Position numbers and translations under genes: made by a program. From NCBI RefSeq assembly GCF_016745505.1, contig NZ_JAERUC010000068.1:1-35628 (forward strand): 35,628 bases of DNA. The letters are read 5' to 3'. Of this stretch, positions 14,977-23,161 are shown in pieces. This DNA is from Streptomyces silvae. GTDB taxonomy: Bacteria; Actinomycetota; Actinomycetes; Streptomycetales; Streptomycetaceae. Every line of letters starts with the position of its first letter. The first letter of the stretch is position 1. Under the pieces are notes generated by a model, which did no database searches, was not told the DNA's origin, and saw only the letters and a list, made by a program, of their open reading frames with translations.

Positions 14977-16170
14977 ATGGACGTGCACATGTCCGTAGGG
15001 TCCGGCGAGCGGCTGCTGGAGGAACTGGCCAGAGCAGCCCAGTTGGCATCACCTGCAGAGCTGCCGGTGGTCCTGAACCGGTATGCCGAGGCCACGGGTC
15101 TGGGCAGGGCCGTCATCTATCTGGCCGACCTCCAGCAAAGACTGCTGCTGCCGCTTGTCGAAGGCGAGCCGGCACTGGAGCTCGACACCTCCCTGGCTGG
15201 ATGGGCCTATCGCACCGACTCCCTCCGAGTGGAAGAAGGCCCCTCCGGGGGGCTGAACGTATGGCTGCCCCTGGCCGACGGAGCGGAACGGCTGGGCGTC
15301 CTCGAACTGAACTTGGACACCCTGGACGGGATCAAGCTACTGCGCTGCCGGACGATGGCTTTGGTCCTGGCACTGATCATCACATCCAAACGCGCCTACA
15401 GCGACACCATCGCGCAGCGCATGCGGACCAGGCCGATGGAACTGCCGACGGAGATGGTGAGGGCGTTCCTTCCTCCCCGTTCGATCGGCACCGGGCGGGT
15501 CGTTTCGACGGCGGTCCTGGAGCCTGCGTACGAAGTGGGCGGTGACGCGTTCGACCACTCGTTCACCGAGGACATTCTGCACGCCACGATCCTTGACGGC
15601 ATGGGGCACAATCTGGCCTCCGGGCTTGCCACCTCTGTCGCCATGTCGGGCGGCCGTAACGCCCGGCGCATCGGAGCAGACCTGGACACACTCGTGGGCA
15701 CCGTGGACGAGGCGCTGGCGAAGTGGCTTCCGGACGAGTTCTGTACGGGGATCTTTACCCAGTTGCACATGCCGACCGGAGAGCTGCGGTGGTGCAACTG
15801 CGGCCACCCGCCTCCGTTGCTCATCCGCCGCCATCGCCTGCTTCACCAGGCCTTGGAACGGCCACCTGAGCCTCCTCTGGGTCTGCCCGCCAGCCTCGCC
15901 GGGGCCGCCCGTCAGGTGCACGATGTCGGCCTCGAACCCGGTGACCGGGTACTGCTCTACTCGGACGGCGTCGTGGAGTCACGCAATGAGGAAGGCGAGG
16001 AGTTCGGACTGGACCGCTTCACCGACTACATCATCCAGACGACAGCAGCAGGGCAGAGCGCCCCGGAAGCGCTGCGCCTGCTCATCGATGCCATCCTCGA
16101 GCACCGGCGCAACGAACTCAGCGACGACGCCACGATTTTGATGTTCGAGTGGCAGCCACCTGGCCCGTGA
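14977..16170 (+). CDS. PP2C-family (SpoIIE/RsbU-type) serine/threonine phosphatase
   Basis: A soluble phosphatase of about 397 residues. The N-terminal 150 residues are an unassigned GAF-like region (VVLNRYAEATGLGRAVIYL). The C-terminal SpoIIE domain begins near residue 165 and keeps the metal-binding acidic motifs: GGDAFD near residue 189, ILDGMGHN, YSDGVVESRN, and SDDATIL at the end. Such phosphatases dephosphorylate anti-anti-sigma factors and so release stress or developmental sigma factors; the partner here is unknown. Start choice is uncertain. GGAGG at 14971-14975 is too close to the ATG at 14977 and better placed for an in-frame GTG at 14983; an ATG at 14989 is also possible. The neighbouring DUF1931 protein may belong to the same stress response. 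Confidence 0.92.
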   Translation: MDVHMSVGSGERLLEELARAAQLASPAELPVVLNRYAEATGLGRAVIYLADLQQRLLLPLVEGEPALELDTSLAGWAYRTDSLRVEEGPSGGLNVWLPLADGAERLGVLELNLDTLDGIKLLRCRTMALVLALIITSKRAYSDTIAQRMRTRPMELPTEMVRAFLPPRSIGTGRVVSTAVLEPAYEVGGDAFDHSFTEDILHATILDGMGHNLASGLATSVAMSGGRNARRIGADLDTLVGTVDEALAKWLPDEFCTGIFTQLHMPTGELRWCNCGHPPPLLIRRHRLLHQALERPPEPPLGLPASLAGAARQVHDVGLEPGDRVLLYSDGVVESRNEEGEEFGLDRFTDYIIQTTAAGQSAPEALRLLIDAILEHRRNELSDDATILMFEWQPPGP

Positions 16171-16179
16171 CCGCGTGAG

Positions 16180-16440
16180 TCAGAAGGTGCAGTCGTTGCG
16201 CCTGCGCTCCGTGGACGGTGGATGCCAGGCGCACCGGCCGGCCACCTGCTTGTCGGTGACAATGGCGGGCCGGCCGACGAAGGCCTGCGCCTCGTGGTTC
16301 AGATGAATGCCCTCGGTGATGATGAGCCCGATGCTCGCCCGGTCACGATAGTGCTCCACCACCAGTCCCAGGGGATCCCCAAGGAGCCCGACCGCGGCCC
16401 GGTGAGCGGGGCCACGACCACGCCTGTGAGGGTGCGCGCC
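16180..16440 (-). pseudogene. N-terminal remnant of an Old Yellow Enzyme (alkene reductase)
   Basis: On the minus strand one frame reads RTLTGVVVAPLTGPRSGSLG (about 16440-16375), matching the N-terminal RVVMAPLTRSR strand of Old Yellow Enzyme flavoproteins. The match continues after a frame change as VVEHYRDRASIGLIITEGIHLN (about 16362-16297), the next conserved OYE segment. Similarity runs to GRPAIVTDKQVAG, then stops, and a stop codon ends the frame at 16180. About 280 C-terminal residues, including the flavin and catalytic regions, are missing. The gene is thus both frameshifted and truncated. The upstream part to 16561 shows no clear OYE start. Confidence 0.7.
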
Positions 16441-16561
16441 CGGACCGGCCGGGATCCAGGCCGGGGGCCCGCTTCGCTGAGAACTCCGAGGTGCTGCCCG
16501 GCCCGGTCGAGGAGGGGCACGGCCTGGCTGTCTGCCGCCCTGAGATGCTCCGTTCCCCTAC

Positions 16562-17530
16562 CTAGGCGGCGCCGTTCGAGCGCAGGTGCCGGGCGAGCCA
16601 GTCGGTGCGGGTTCGGCGGGCCGTGGTCGAGATGTTCGCCTGCGGATACAGCGCGTCGAACCCGTGGAAGCCGCCCGCCCAGACATGGAGTTCGGCCTGG
16701 CCGCCGGCCGCCCAGATGCGGGTGGCGTAGTCGGTGTCCTCGTCGCGGAACACTTCGGCTGAGCCGGTGTCGATGTAGGTGGTCGGCAGGCCCGAGAGGT
16801 CGTCTGCCAGCGCGGGGGAGATGTAGGCGGGTACCTCGCCGTCGGTGAGATCGCCGAGGACGGCACGCCATCCGAACTCGTTCATCTGGCGGTTCCAGAC
16901 GCCGGGTTCGCCGGCGTACTGGCGGCTGGAGGTGGTGGTGTTGCGGTGGTCGAGCATGGGGCAGATCAGTATCTGGGCGTCGATCGCCGGAGTGCCGAGG
17001 TCGCGGGCCCGCAGGGCGACGCCTGCGGCGAGGCCGCCGCCCGCGCTGGCGCCCGCGAGGACGATCCGGGCGGGGTCGATGCCCAGTTCGGCGGCGTGTT
17101 CGGCGATCCAGAGCAACCCCTGGTAGCAGTCGTCGACCAGAGCGGTGCCGGTGGCCTCGGGAGCGAGCCGGTAGTCCACGGAGACCACCACCGCACCGAA
17201 CGCGTCAAGCCACTCCAGCGGGATGTCGATCTGTGAGAAACGGTCGCCCATGACCATCCCGCCGCCGTGCATCCAGTAGACGCAGGGTGCGGGGGTGATG
17301 CGATCGGTGTGCGTGGGGCTGCAGACCGACAGAGGGATCGCGGCGCCGTCCTTGGCGGGCACGGTGATCTCGCGCCGCTCGACCTGCCGGTGCGCGAGGA
17401 GGGAGTCGATGGGCGTCGACGGATACTGGCGCAGTTGCGCGAGGACTTCGGGGCTGAGCAGGGGCATCAGCGGCATGTCGGCCAGGAGTTCACGCAGTTC
17501 GGGGTCCAGGGCGGGGCGCGCTGTGGTCAC
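16562..17530 (-). CDS. alpha/beta hydrolase (hormone-sensitive-lipase family)
   Basis: A 322-residue esterase of the HSL/GDXG family. The oxyanion motif HGGG is at residues 88-91, the nucleophile motif GASAGG near residue 160, and the GFHGFD histidine near residue 290. The VDYRLAPEA sequence after HGGG is also diagnostic. No signal peptide is visible, so it is probably cytoplasmic. The ATG follows a GGCAACGACC stretch with a weak ribosome site. It lies 113 bp downstream of an antibiotic-biosynthesis-monooxygenase-like gene on the same strand, and both are divergent from an AraC regulator. The three probably form one regulated detoxification or degradation unit. The ester substrate is unknown. 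Confidence 0.93.
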   Translation of the reverse strand: MTTARPALDPELRELLADMPLMPLLSPEVLAQLRQYPSTPIDSLLAHRQVERREITVPAKDGAAIPLSVCSPTHTDRITPAPCVYWMHGGGMVMGDRFSQIDIPLEWLDAFGAVVVSVDYRLAPEATGTALVDDCYQGLLWIAEHAAELGIDPARIVLAGASAGGGLAAGVALRARDLGTPAIDAQILICPMLDHRNTTTSSRQYAGEPGVWNRQMNEFGWRAVLGDLTDGEVPAYISPALADDLSGLPTTYIDTGSAEVFRDEDTDYATRIWAAGGQAELHVWAGGFHGFDALYPQANISTTARRTRTDWLARHLRSNGAA

Positions 17531-17643
17531 GGTCGTTGCCTTTCGTCGAGTGGTGCCGGACGGTGGTGGGACGGAGCTGGGGATGAGGGCTGCTTCGGCA
17601 GGCGCGCCGAGCAGATACGGCAGCGTGCCGCGGGATCCGGGGC

Positions 17644-17961
17644 TCAGAAGGCGGCTTTGCCGCAGACCGGGACGTAGTCGGTGTACTGGGACTCCTCGGC
17701 CAGGAGCCCGTCGATACGGGCCACGATGGCCTGGGCGGCCTCTCCGGCGAAGATCCGGTGGTGGTCCTCCTCGCTGGTCCAGCCCTCGGTGATGTGGACG
17801 ACGTCGGGTGCGGACGCGGAACGGGAGACGAGGTAGACGACGCAGTGCTCGCTCGCGCCAGGACTGCCCTCGTCCAGGCCGGTCAGCAGCAGGTCGACCA
17901 GTGGGTCACCCATTCCGGGCTTGGCGGTCAGAGTGGCGTTGAAGCCGTACATGGCAATCAC
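17644..17961 (-). CDS. antibiotic biosynthesis monooxygenase (ABM) domain protein
   Basis: A 105-residue dimeric ferredoxin-like-fold protein (ABM/YgiN family). The pattern is a first strand MYGFNATLTAKPG, a helix LVDLLLTGLDEG, a VYLVSRSASAPDVVHITEGWTSEEDHHRIF core with the conserved W-x-S-x-E, and a C-terminal helix with AQAIVARIDGLL. YgiN-type members oxidise quinols without a cofactor; others are heme- or ligand-binding, so the reaction is open. The GTG at 17961 has AGAAGG upstream, and an ATG four codons later is an alternative. It lies first in a probable two-gene unit with the HSL hydrolase and is divergent from the AraC regulator 143 bp away. Confidence 0.88.
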   Translation of the reverse strand: MIAMYGFNATLTAKPGMGDPLVDLLLTGLDEGSPGASEHCVVYLVSRSASAPDVVHITEGWTSEEDHHRIFAGEAAQAIVARIDGLLAEESQYTDYVPVCGKAAF

Positions 17962-18057
17962 GGGGGCCTTCTTCTACGTTGATGGAGTGCGGTGCTTCCA
18001 TACAACCCGTTGACCTGCGGAAATGTTAGAACGATGCTCGCTGGTACTTGCATAATC

Positions 18058-18092
18058 CTCGCGACTGCGCGAGCCGGGGCACCGTTTGGTGC
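18058..18092. promoter_or_regulatory. two small inverted repeats before the AraC gene
   Basis: CTCGCG-ACTG-CGCGAG (18058-18073) and GCACC-GTTT-GGTGC (18079-18092) lie in the 143-bp divergent region, 12-47 bp upstream of the AraC ATG. They may be operators for that regulator. A TTGACC box at 18010-18015 could be a -35 element for the plus strand. Confidence 0.35.
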
Positions 18093-18104
18093 TGCAATAA
18101 ACGC

Positions 18105-19001
18105 ATGTACCTCGAAGAGCTGCGCACCCTGCTGGCCCGGCATGCCCGCCCCGACCGGACCACGGCCATCGACGGCCTCCTGATCTCGAAGGTCGACCGG
18201 TCGGATCCGTCGGCGCCCTCCATGACCGGCACAGTGCTCGCAGTCATCGCCCAGGGCGCCAAACGCCTCGCGCTCGGCGACCGGGTCTACGCGTACGGCG
18301 CCGGACAGTTCCTGGTCGCATCCGTCGACCTGCCCGTCACCGGGCAGTTCACCCAGGCCGACCCCGAACGGCCGGCCCTCGGCTTCGGACTCACACTGGA
18401 ACCTTCCGCAATCGCCGAGCTGCTGCTGCAGGCCGGTCCCGGCGAGACCCCCCGCGCCGGCACGGGCGCGCCGTCGGGGATCGCGGTCAGCGATGCCCCG
18501 CCCGCGCTCCTCGACGCGGCGGTCCGCCTGCTGCGCCTCCTCGACGAGCCTCGTGACCGCGCCGTGCTGGCCCCACTGGTCAAACGCGAGATCCTGTGGC
18601 GGCTGATCACCGGCGAGCAGGGTGCGGCGGTGCGCCAGCTCGGGCTCGCGGACAGCGGCCTCAGTCATGTCTCCCGGGCCGTGCGCTGGATCCGCGAACA
18701 CTACGCGGAAGCCTTCCGGGTCGAGGACGTGGCGCGCCTGTCCGGTATGAGCGTCTCCGCCTTCTACCGCAACTTCCAGGCGGTGACCGCGATGAGCCCC
18801 ATCCAGTTCCAGAAACAGATCCGGCTCCAGGAGGCGCGGCTGTTGCTCGCCACCCACCCCAACGACGTCACCGGTGTGGGCCACCGCGTCGGCTACGACA
18901 ACCCGTCGCAGTTCAGCCGAGAGTACCGCCGCCAGTTCGGCGCACCCCCCAGCCGGGACGCGACCCGCCTTCGATGCACCCCGGCGAGCGTCCTGCCCTG
19001 A
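18105..19001 (+). CDS. AraC family transcriptional regulator
   Basis: A 298-residue regulator. The N-terminal cupin-like effector domain is of the AraC_N type (YLEELRTLLARHARPDRTTAIDGLLISK, later YAYGAGQFLVASVDLPVTGQ). Two C-terminal helix-turn-helix motifs follow at about residues 205-295, visible as VEDVARLSGMSVSAFYRNFQ and VTGVGHRVGYDNPSQFSREYRRQFG. The ATG at 18105 follows a short GC-rich leader containing inverted repeats. This subgroup usually activates a divergent or adjacent oxidoreductase or esterase gene. The divergent ABM-hydrolase pair is the likely target, and a decayed SDR start 150 bp downstream may be a lost target. Confidence 0.93.
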   Translation: MYLEELRTLLARHARPDRTTAIDGLLISKVDRSDPSAPSMTGTVLAVIAQGAKRLALGDRVYAYGAGQFLVASVDLPVTGQFTQADPERPALGFGLTLEPSAIAELLLQAGPGETPRAGTGAPSGIAVSDAPPALLDAAVRLLRLLDEPRDRAVLAPLVKREILWRLITGEQGAAVRQLGLADSGLSHVSRAVRWIREHYAEAFRVEDVARLSGMSVSAFYRNFQAVTAMSPIQFQKQIRLQEARLLLATHPNDVTGVGHRVGYDNPSQFSREYRRQFGAPPSRDATRLRCTPASVLP

Positions 19002-19586
19002 GTAAAGGCGCCCACGCAGGAGGAGCTTGCCGGGCGAAGCGCGGATCGTTCACTCTCTGTGCAGGTCAGAGGGGTTCCATGGGATCAGCAGTTCTTCCGC
19101 GGGGCGGGAAACGCCCGTCCCACCGCAGATCCACCAACTCGGGGGGATCGCAGCATGAAGACAGTCCTGATCAGTGGTACCTCATCCGAAACAGGGCACA
19201 CCTGGCACTCGCCGGCCTCGTCGAACAGGACGTCCAGCTCGGTGAAGCCGCAGATCGTGCGGTTGCCGCCGCACGTCGCTGTGCGAGCAGGCACGCTTGC
19301 TGCAGCAGCATCTGGTGCTCGCCGCTGGGCATGAGCTGTCGCCGGGAGACTGCGGTGCCGACTGTGAGGCCAAGCCTGTCGCCGCGAGGCCCGGAGTTCC
19401 AGAGCTGCTCCGTCTCCGCGAGGACGCGTGTGAGCACTTAGGGGGTGCGAGGCGGCGAAGAGCGGCTGAGGCGGTGTCACAGCAACGCGCTGGGTCTGGC
19501 GGCCCTGCCCACCGACCATCGAACGACCGCACACGAGCAACAGTTGGTGACACGACCGTGCCCGGCCCTCAATCGGACCGGGCAGC
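19002..19586. other. degenerate stretch with a possible SDR stub
   Basis: No intact gene. An ATG at 19155, with GGGGGGAT upstream, begins MKTVLISGTSSETG, which resembles the first strand and TGxxxG loop of an SDR, but similarity ends after about 14 codons. On the opposite strand near 19160-19260 a frame reads GFTELDVLFDEAGECQVC, which I cannot place in a family. The region looks like residue of deleted genes. Confidence 0.4.
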
Positions 19587-20000
19587 CTGGACGGCCGGCT
19601 CCCCTTCCAGGGCATCGCGGAGACGGTAGGTATCTCCGAGTCCCAGGTCCGCAAGCGCGTCACCCGCATGCTCGGCGACCGCGTACTGCACATCACCGCC
19701 ATCGGCAACCCGCGCAGCGTCGGCTTCGAGATGCAGGTCTGGGTGGCCATCCGCGGCGGCCCGGGCCAAGGCATCGAAGCCCTCGCCCAGCTCCTCACCA
19801 AGATCCCGTCCATCACCTATGTCGTGGCCTGCGCGGGCCGCTTCGACATCTTCGCCGAGGCCGTCTGCCGCGACGCCAAGGACGTCATGCGACTGATCGA
19901 CTCCGAGATCAGAACCCTGCCGGGCGTGGAACAGACCGAACTGCTCATGTGTCTGGACCTGTACTACCGCGCCGTGCGTCCTGCGGGACGGCGGACGTGA
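19587..20000 (+). pseudogene. truncated Lrp/AsnC family transcriptional regulator
   Basis: The frame reads DGRLPFQGIAETVGISESQVRKRVTRML, the second half of an AsnC helix-turn-helix. It continues into an apparently complete effector (RAM) domain: AIGNPRSVGFEMQVWVAIR, ITYVVACAGRFDIFAEAV, and LPGVEQTELLMCLDLYY. The first helix (usually LDEIDRxLIxxLQ) is missing. The frame is closed by a TGA at 19548, with no ATG or GTG before the HTH. The first ATG (19668) would leave only the RAM domain. It is therefore probably a 5'-truncated pseudogene, although a CTG start at 19587 cannot be excluded. The 3' half is intact to the TGA. Confidence 0.7.
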
Positions 20001-20360
20001 GGTGGGGGCGCCGCGCGCGCCCCGCCTCCTTCGCGCCCGAGGAAGGGGGAAGTCGTGAAGTGAGGGGTGGGAGGTCCGTGCGCCTGCGGATCCTTGGGCC
20101 GGTCGTGCGTGCGGAGACGGTGCATGCCTGGCCCTCGGCCCCCTCGGCGCCGCGCGATCCTCGCTCGGCTGGCCGTGTCCCGTGGACAGCGGCAGCCCTG
20201 CTCCGGGCCCGCGGACTTCCCGTGGGGCGGGCGTCTTCCGGCGCCCGTGATCTGCGCGACCGGCGGGTAGTACGTGCGCGCGGTAAAGCCCCGACTGGTC
20301 TGGGGAGGCCAGCCGGGCGCCCGGGGCGCCGAATGTGATCACCACCCACCGGCCCCGCCG
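20001..20360. other. intergenic stretch without a supported gene
   Basis: A convergent gap between the truncated AsnC gene and the sensor phosphatase. The open frames have no family resemblance. A short GGCGCC-rich inverted repeat at about 20315-20330 may end the phosphatase transcript, but it is weak. Confidence 0.4.
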
Positions 20361-23063
20361 TCACACCAACCCGTCGGTCTCCGGCTGGAGCAGCTGTTCC
20401 GTCCAGATGACCTTGCCGCCGTCGTCGGTGTAGCGGGTGCCCCAGCGTTCGGCCAGCTGGGCGACGAGGAACAGCCCCCGGCCTCCCTCGTCCATGCTGG
20501 CGGCCTGGCGCAGATGGGGCGAGGTGCTGCTGCGGTCGGACACCTCGCAGATCAGCGTTCTGTCGCGGATCAGGCGTACGCGGATGGGGCCGTTGGCGTA
20601 GCGGATGGAGTTGGTGACCAGTTCGCTGAGGATCAGCTCGGTGGTGAACGCCTCCTCGATCAGGTTCCACTCGTTCAGCTTGCGTGAGACGTCGGAGCGG
20701 ACCCGGGCGACCGCCGAGGGGTCCGAGGGGACCTCCCACTCGGCCACGTTCTCGGCGGCGAGGCGGAGCGTACGGCCGACGAGCAGGGCGATGTCGTCCC
20801 GGGCCTTGGCGGGCACCAGGACGCGCAGGACGGCCTCGCAGGTCTCCTCGGGTGTCCGGTCGGGGTGTCCGGACAGGGTGGCGCGCAGCATCTCCAGCCC
20901 CTCGTCGATGTCGCGCTGCCGGTCCTCGACGAGGCCGTCCGTGTAGAGGACCAGGCGGCTGTTCTCCGGAAGCTGCATGTCGAGGGTCTCGAAGGGCATG
21001 CCGCCGAGGCCCAGGGGCGGGCCGCCGGGCACGTCCGCGAACACGGCCTCGCCGTCGGGGCTGACGATCGCGGGCTGGAGGTGGCCGGCCCGGGCCATGG
21101 TGCAGCGGCCGGACGCCGGGTCGTAGATGGCGTAGAGACAGGTGGCCCCGGTGACGCCGCTGCCCTCGGAGCCCTCGGCCGATTCGTCCTGGTCGATACG
21201 GGCGACGAGCTCGTCCAGGTGCCACAGCAGTTCGTCGGGGGGCAGGTCCAGGGTGGAGAAGTTGTGGACCGCGGTGCGCAGGCGCCCCATGGTCGCGGCG
21301 GCGTGGAGTCCGTGCCCCACCACGTCCCCGACCACCAGGGCGACCCGGGCGCCGGGCAGCGGGATGATGTCGAACCAGTCGCCGCCGACACCGCCGAGCC
21401 CGCCGACCCCGGCCTGCGCGGGGAGGTAACGGTAGGCGGCGTCGATGGCGCTCTGGTCGGGGAGCCCCTGCGGCAGCAGGCTGCGCTGGAGGGTGACCGC
21501 CACGTTGTGCTCGCGCGAGTAGCGGCGGGCGTTGTCTATGCTCACCGCGGCGCGGGCGACGAGCTCCTCCGCGACGGACAGGTCCTCGTCCTCGAACGGC
21601 TCGGGGGTCTGGGCCCGCCAGAACAGGGCGGCGCCGAGGATCACGCCCCTGGCCCGCATCGGGACGGCCATCAGCGAGTGGAATCCGCTCTCCACGATGC
21701 GCTCCGCGCGATCCGGGTTCTGCTGCTGCCAGCCGGAGAGCCGCGCCAGGTCGGTGTCGAGGACGGCTTCGCCCCTGAGCAGGCCGGCGCCGATCTCCGT
21801 GGACGGCAGGAAGCGGATCACGGAGCCCAGGGGGTGGAGTCCGGTGTCGTCGCGGGGCCCGCTGAAGGCCGAGCGGCGCAGTCCGTCGGTGGTGGCGCGG
21901 ACGGCCGTGGGCTCCTCGCCGCGCAGGACGCCCTCGGCGAGGTCCACGGTGGCGTAGTCGGCGAACCGTGTCGTGGCGAAGTCCGCCAGCTCCTCGCACG
22001 TGCGTACGACGTCGAGGGCGGTGCCGATCTCCGTGCCCGCGTCGTAGAGGAGCTTGAGCCTGCTGCGTGCCAGGGCGGCCCTGCCCGTGAGGGTCTGGAG
22101 CTCCGTGGTGTCCCGCAGGGTCGTCACGGTGCCCGGCGGTCCGCCGTTGCGGTCGGTGGACCGCTGGCTGACGGTCAGCAGGCGGTCGCCCACGGAGTGC
22201 ACCTCGTCGGTGGCGCTGCGTCCCGAGGTCAGCAGCCCGCTGATGACCTGGTCGAGCCCGAGCTCCGTGACGGGCGTGCCCTCGACGTCGGGGGGCAGGC
22301 GCAGGAGCCTTCGCGCCTCGTCGTTGGCCAGCAGCAGCCGTCCGTCGCCGCCGACGATGAGCACGCCTTCCCGCACGGCGTGCAGAACGGCGTCGTGGTG
22401 CTCGTACATCCGGGTCATCTCGGTCGGGCCGAGACCGCGGGTCTGGCGTTTCAGGCGCCTGGTGACGAGCGCCGTGCCTCCCATGGTGAGCAGCAGGATC
22501 CCGCCGGCCGAGCCGAACAGGAGGGGGAACTGGCCCTCGGCGACGCCGCTGACGTTCTTGATGGTGATGCCCGCGGAGACCAGGCCCACGACCTCGCCGT
22601 TCGCGCCCTTCACGGGCACCACGGCCTGGACGAGCGGGCCGATGGTGCCGTCGACCTTCTCGGTGACGGTGCGGCCCTCCAGGGCGGGGCCGACGGTGCC
22701 GACGAACTTCTTGCCGATCCGGTCGGGCAGCGGATGGGTGTAACGGATGGCCTCCAGGTTCATGACGACGATGAAGTCGACGCCCGAGCCCTTCCGTGCC
22801 GCCTCCGCCTTCGGCTGCAGCTCGGCGGTGGGATCGGGGCTCTGGAGCGCCGCTTCCACGCCGGGGGCGTTCGCGAAGGTCTCGGCCACGGCGACGGAGC
22901 GATTGCGGGCTTCGCGCTCGCTGTCGGCCCGTGACTGCAGCACGAGCGCGGCCACGGATGCAGCGACGAGCAACACCACGATCGCCACTTGCAGGAGAAA
23001 GACCTGACCAGCGAGGCTTCTCATCCCGAGAAACGAACGCGGGCGGCCGTAGCGTCCGGCCAT
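20361..23063 (-). CDS. membrane sensor SpoIIE-type phosphatase with CitA/DcuS-like sensor, PAS, GAF and HATPase domains
   Basis: A 900-residue signalling protein. The first membrane segment is at about residues 18-42. An extracytoplasmic domain follows, with FIVVMNLEAIRYTHPLPDRIGKKFVG and PLVQAVVPVKGANGEVVGLVSAG, the pattern of CitA/DcuS dicarboxylate sensor kinases. The second membrane segment is near residue 190, with a RLKRQTRGLGPTEMTRMYE linker. PAS (EGVLIVGGDGRLLLANDEA), GAF (about 345-510), SpoIIE phosphatase (GVGGDWFDIIPL, VVGDVVGHG, YTDGLVEDR, KARDDIALLV) and a C-terminal HATPase with ELILSELVTNSIRYA complete it. The ATG at 23063 follows AAAGGGGGAC. It probably controls anti-sigma/anti-anti-sigma switching in response to an external carboxylate-like signal; ligand and partner are inferred. 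The open frame further upstream is antisense to the next gene. Confidence 0.93.
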   Translation of the reverse strand: MAGRYGRPRSFLGMRSLAGQVFLLQVAIVVLLVAASVAALVLQSRADSEREARNRSVAVAETFANAPGVEAALQSPDPTAELQPKAEAARKGSGVDFIVVMNLEAIRYTHPLPDRIGKKFVGTVGPALEGRTVTEKVDGTIGPLVQAVVPVKGANGEVVGLVSAGITIKNVSGVAEGQFPLLFGSAGGILLLTMGGTALVTRRLKRQTRGLGPTEMTRMYEHHDAVLHAVREGVLIVGGDGRLLLANDEARRLLRLPPDVEGTPVTELGLDQVISGLLTSGRSATDEVHSVGDRLLTVSQRSTDRNGGPPGTVTTLRDTTELQTLTGRAALARSRLKLLYDAGTEIGTALDVVRTCEELADFATTRFADYATVDLAEGVLRGEEPTAVRATTDGLRRSAFSGPRDDTGLHPLGSVIRFLPSTEIGAGLLRGEAVLDTDLARLSGWQQQNPDRAERIVESGFHSLMAVPMRARGVILGAALFWRAQTPEPFEDEDLSVAEELVARAAVSIDNARRYSREHNVAVTLQRSLLPQGLPDQSAIDAAYRYLPAQAGVGGLGGVGGDWFDIIPLPGARVALVVGDVVGHGLHAAATMGRLRTAVHNFSTLDLPPDELLWHLDELVARIDQDESAEGSEGSGVTGATCLYAIYDPASGRCTMARAGHLQPAIVSPDGEAVFADVPGGPPLGLGGMPFETLDMQLPENSRLVLYTDGLVEDRQRDIDEGLEMLRATLSGHPDRTPEETCEAVLRVLVPAKARDDIALLVGRTLRLAAENVAEWEVPSDPSAVARVRSDVSRKLNEWNLIEEAFTTELILSELVTNSIRYANGPIRVRLIRDRTLICEVSDRSSTSPHLRQAASMDEGGRGLFLVAQLAERWGTRYTDDGGKVIWTEQLLQPETDGLV

Positions 23064-23161
23064 GTCCCCCTTTTTACACGGCTTCCCGCTTCCTCGCCGC
23101 CCGGTACGGTCCCGCGCTGCCGTGAGGTTCGGGGCCGAGGGCACTCTCCGGGTTCGCACGG

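Noticed and set aside
18105..19001. The AraC regulator controlling the downstream AsnC fragment
   Set aside because: The intervening 580 bp are degenerate and the AsnC gene lacks a start; the divergent ABM-hydrolase pair is a better target.
20865..22934. A 689-residue plus-strand frame opposite the sensor phosphatase
   Set aside because: Gly/Val/Asp/Arg-rich antisense translation without motifs. The phosphatase frame has all conserved domains.
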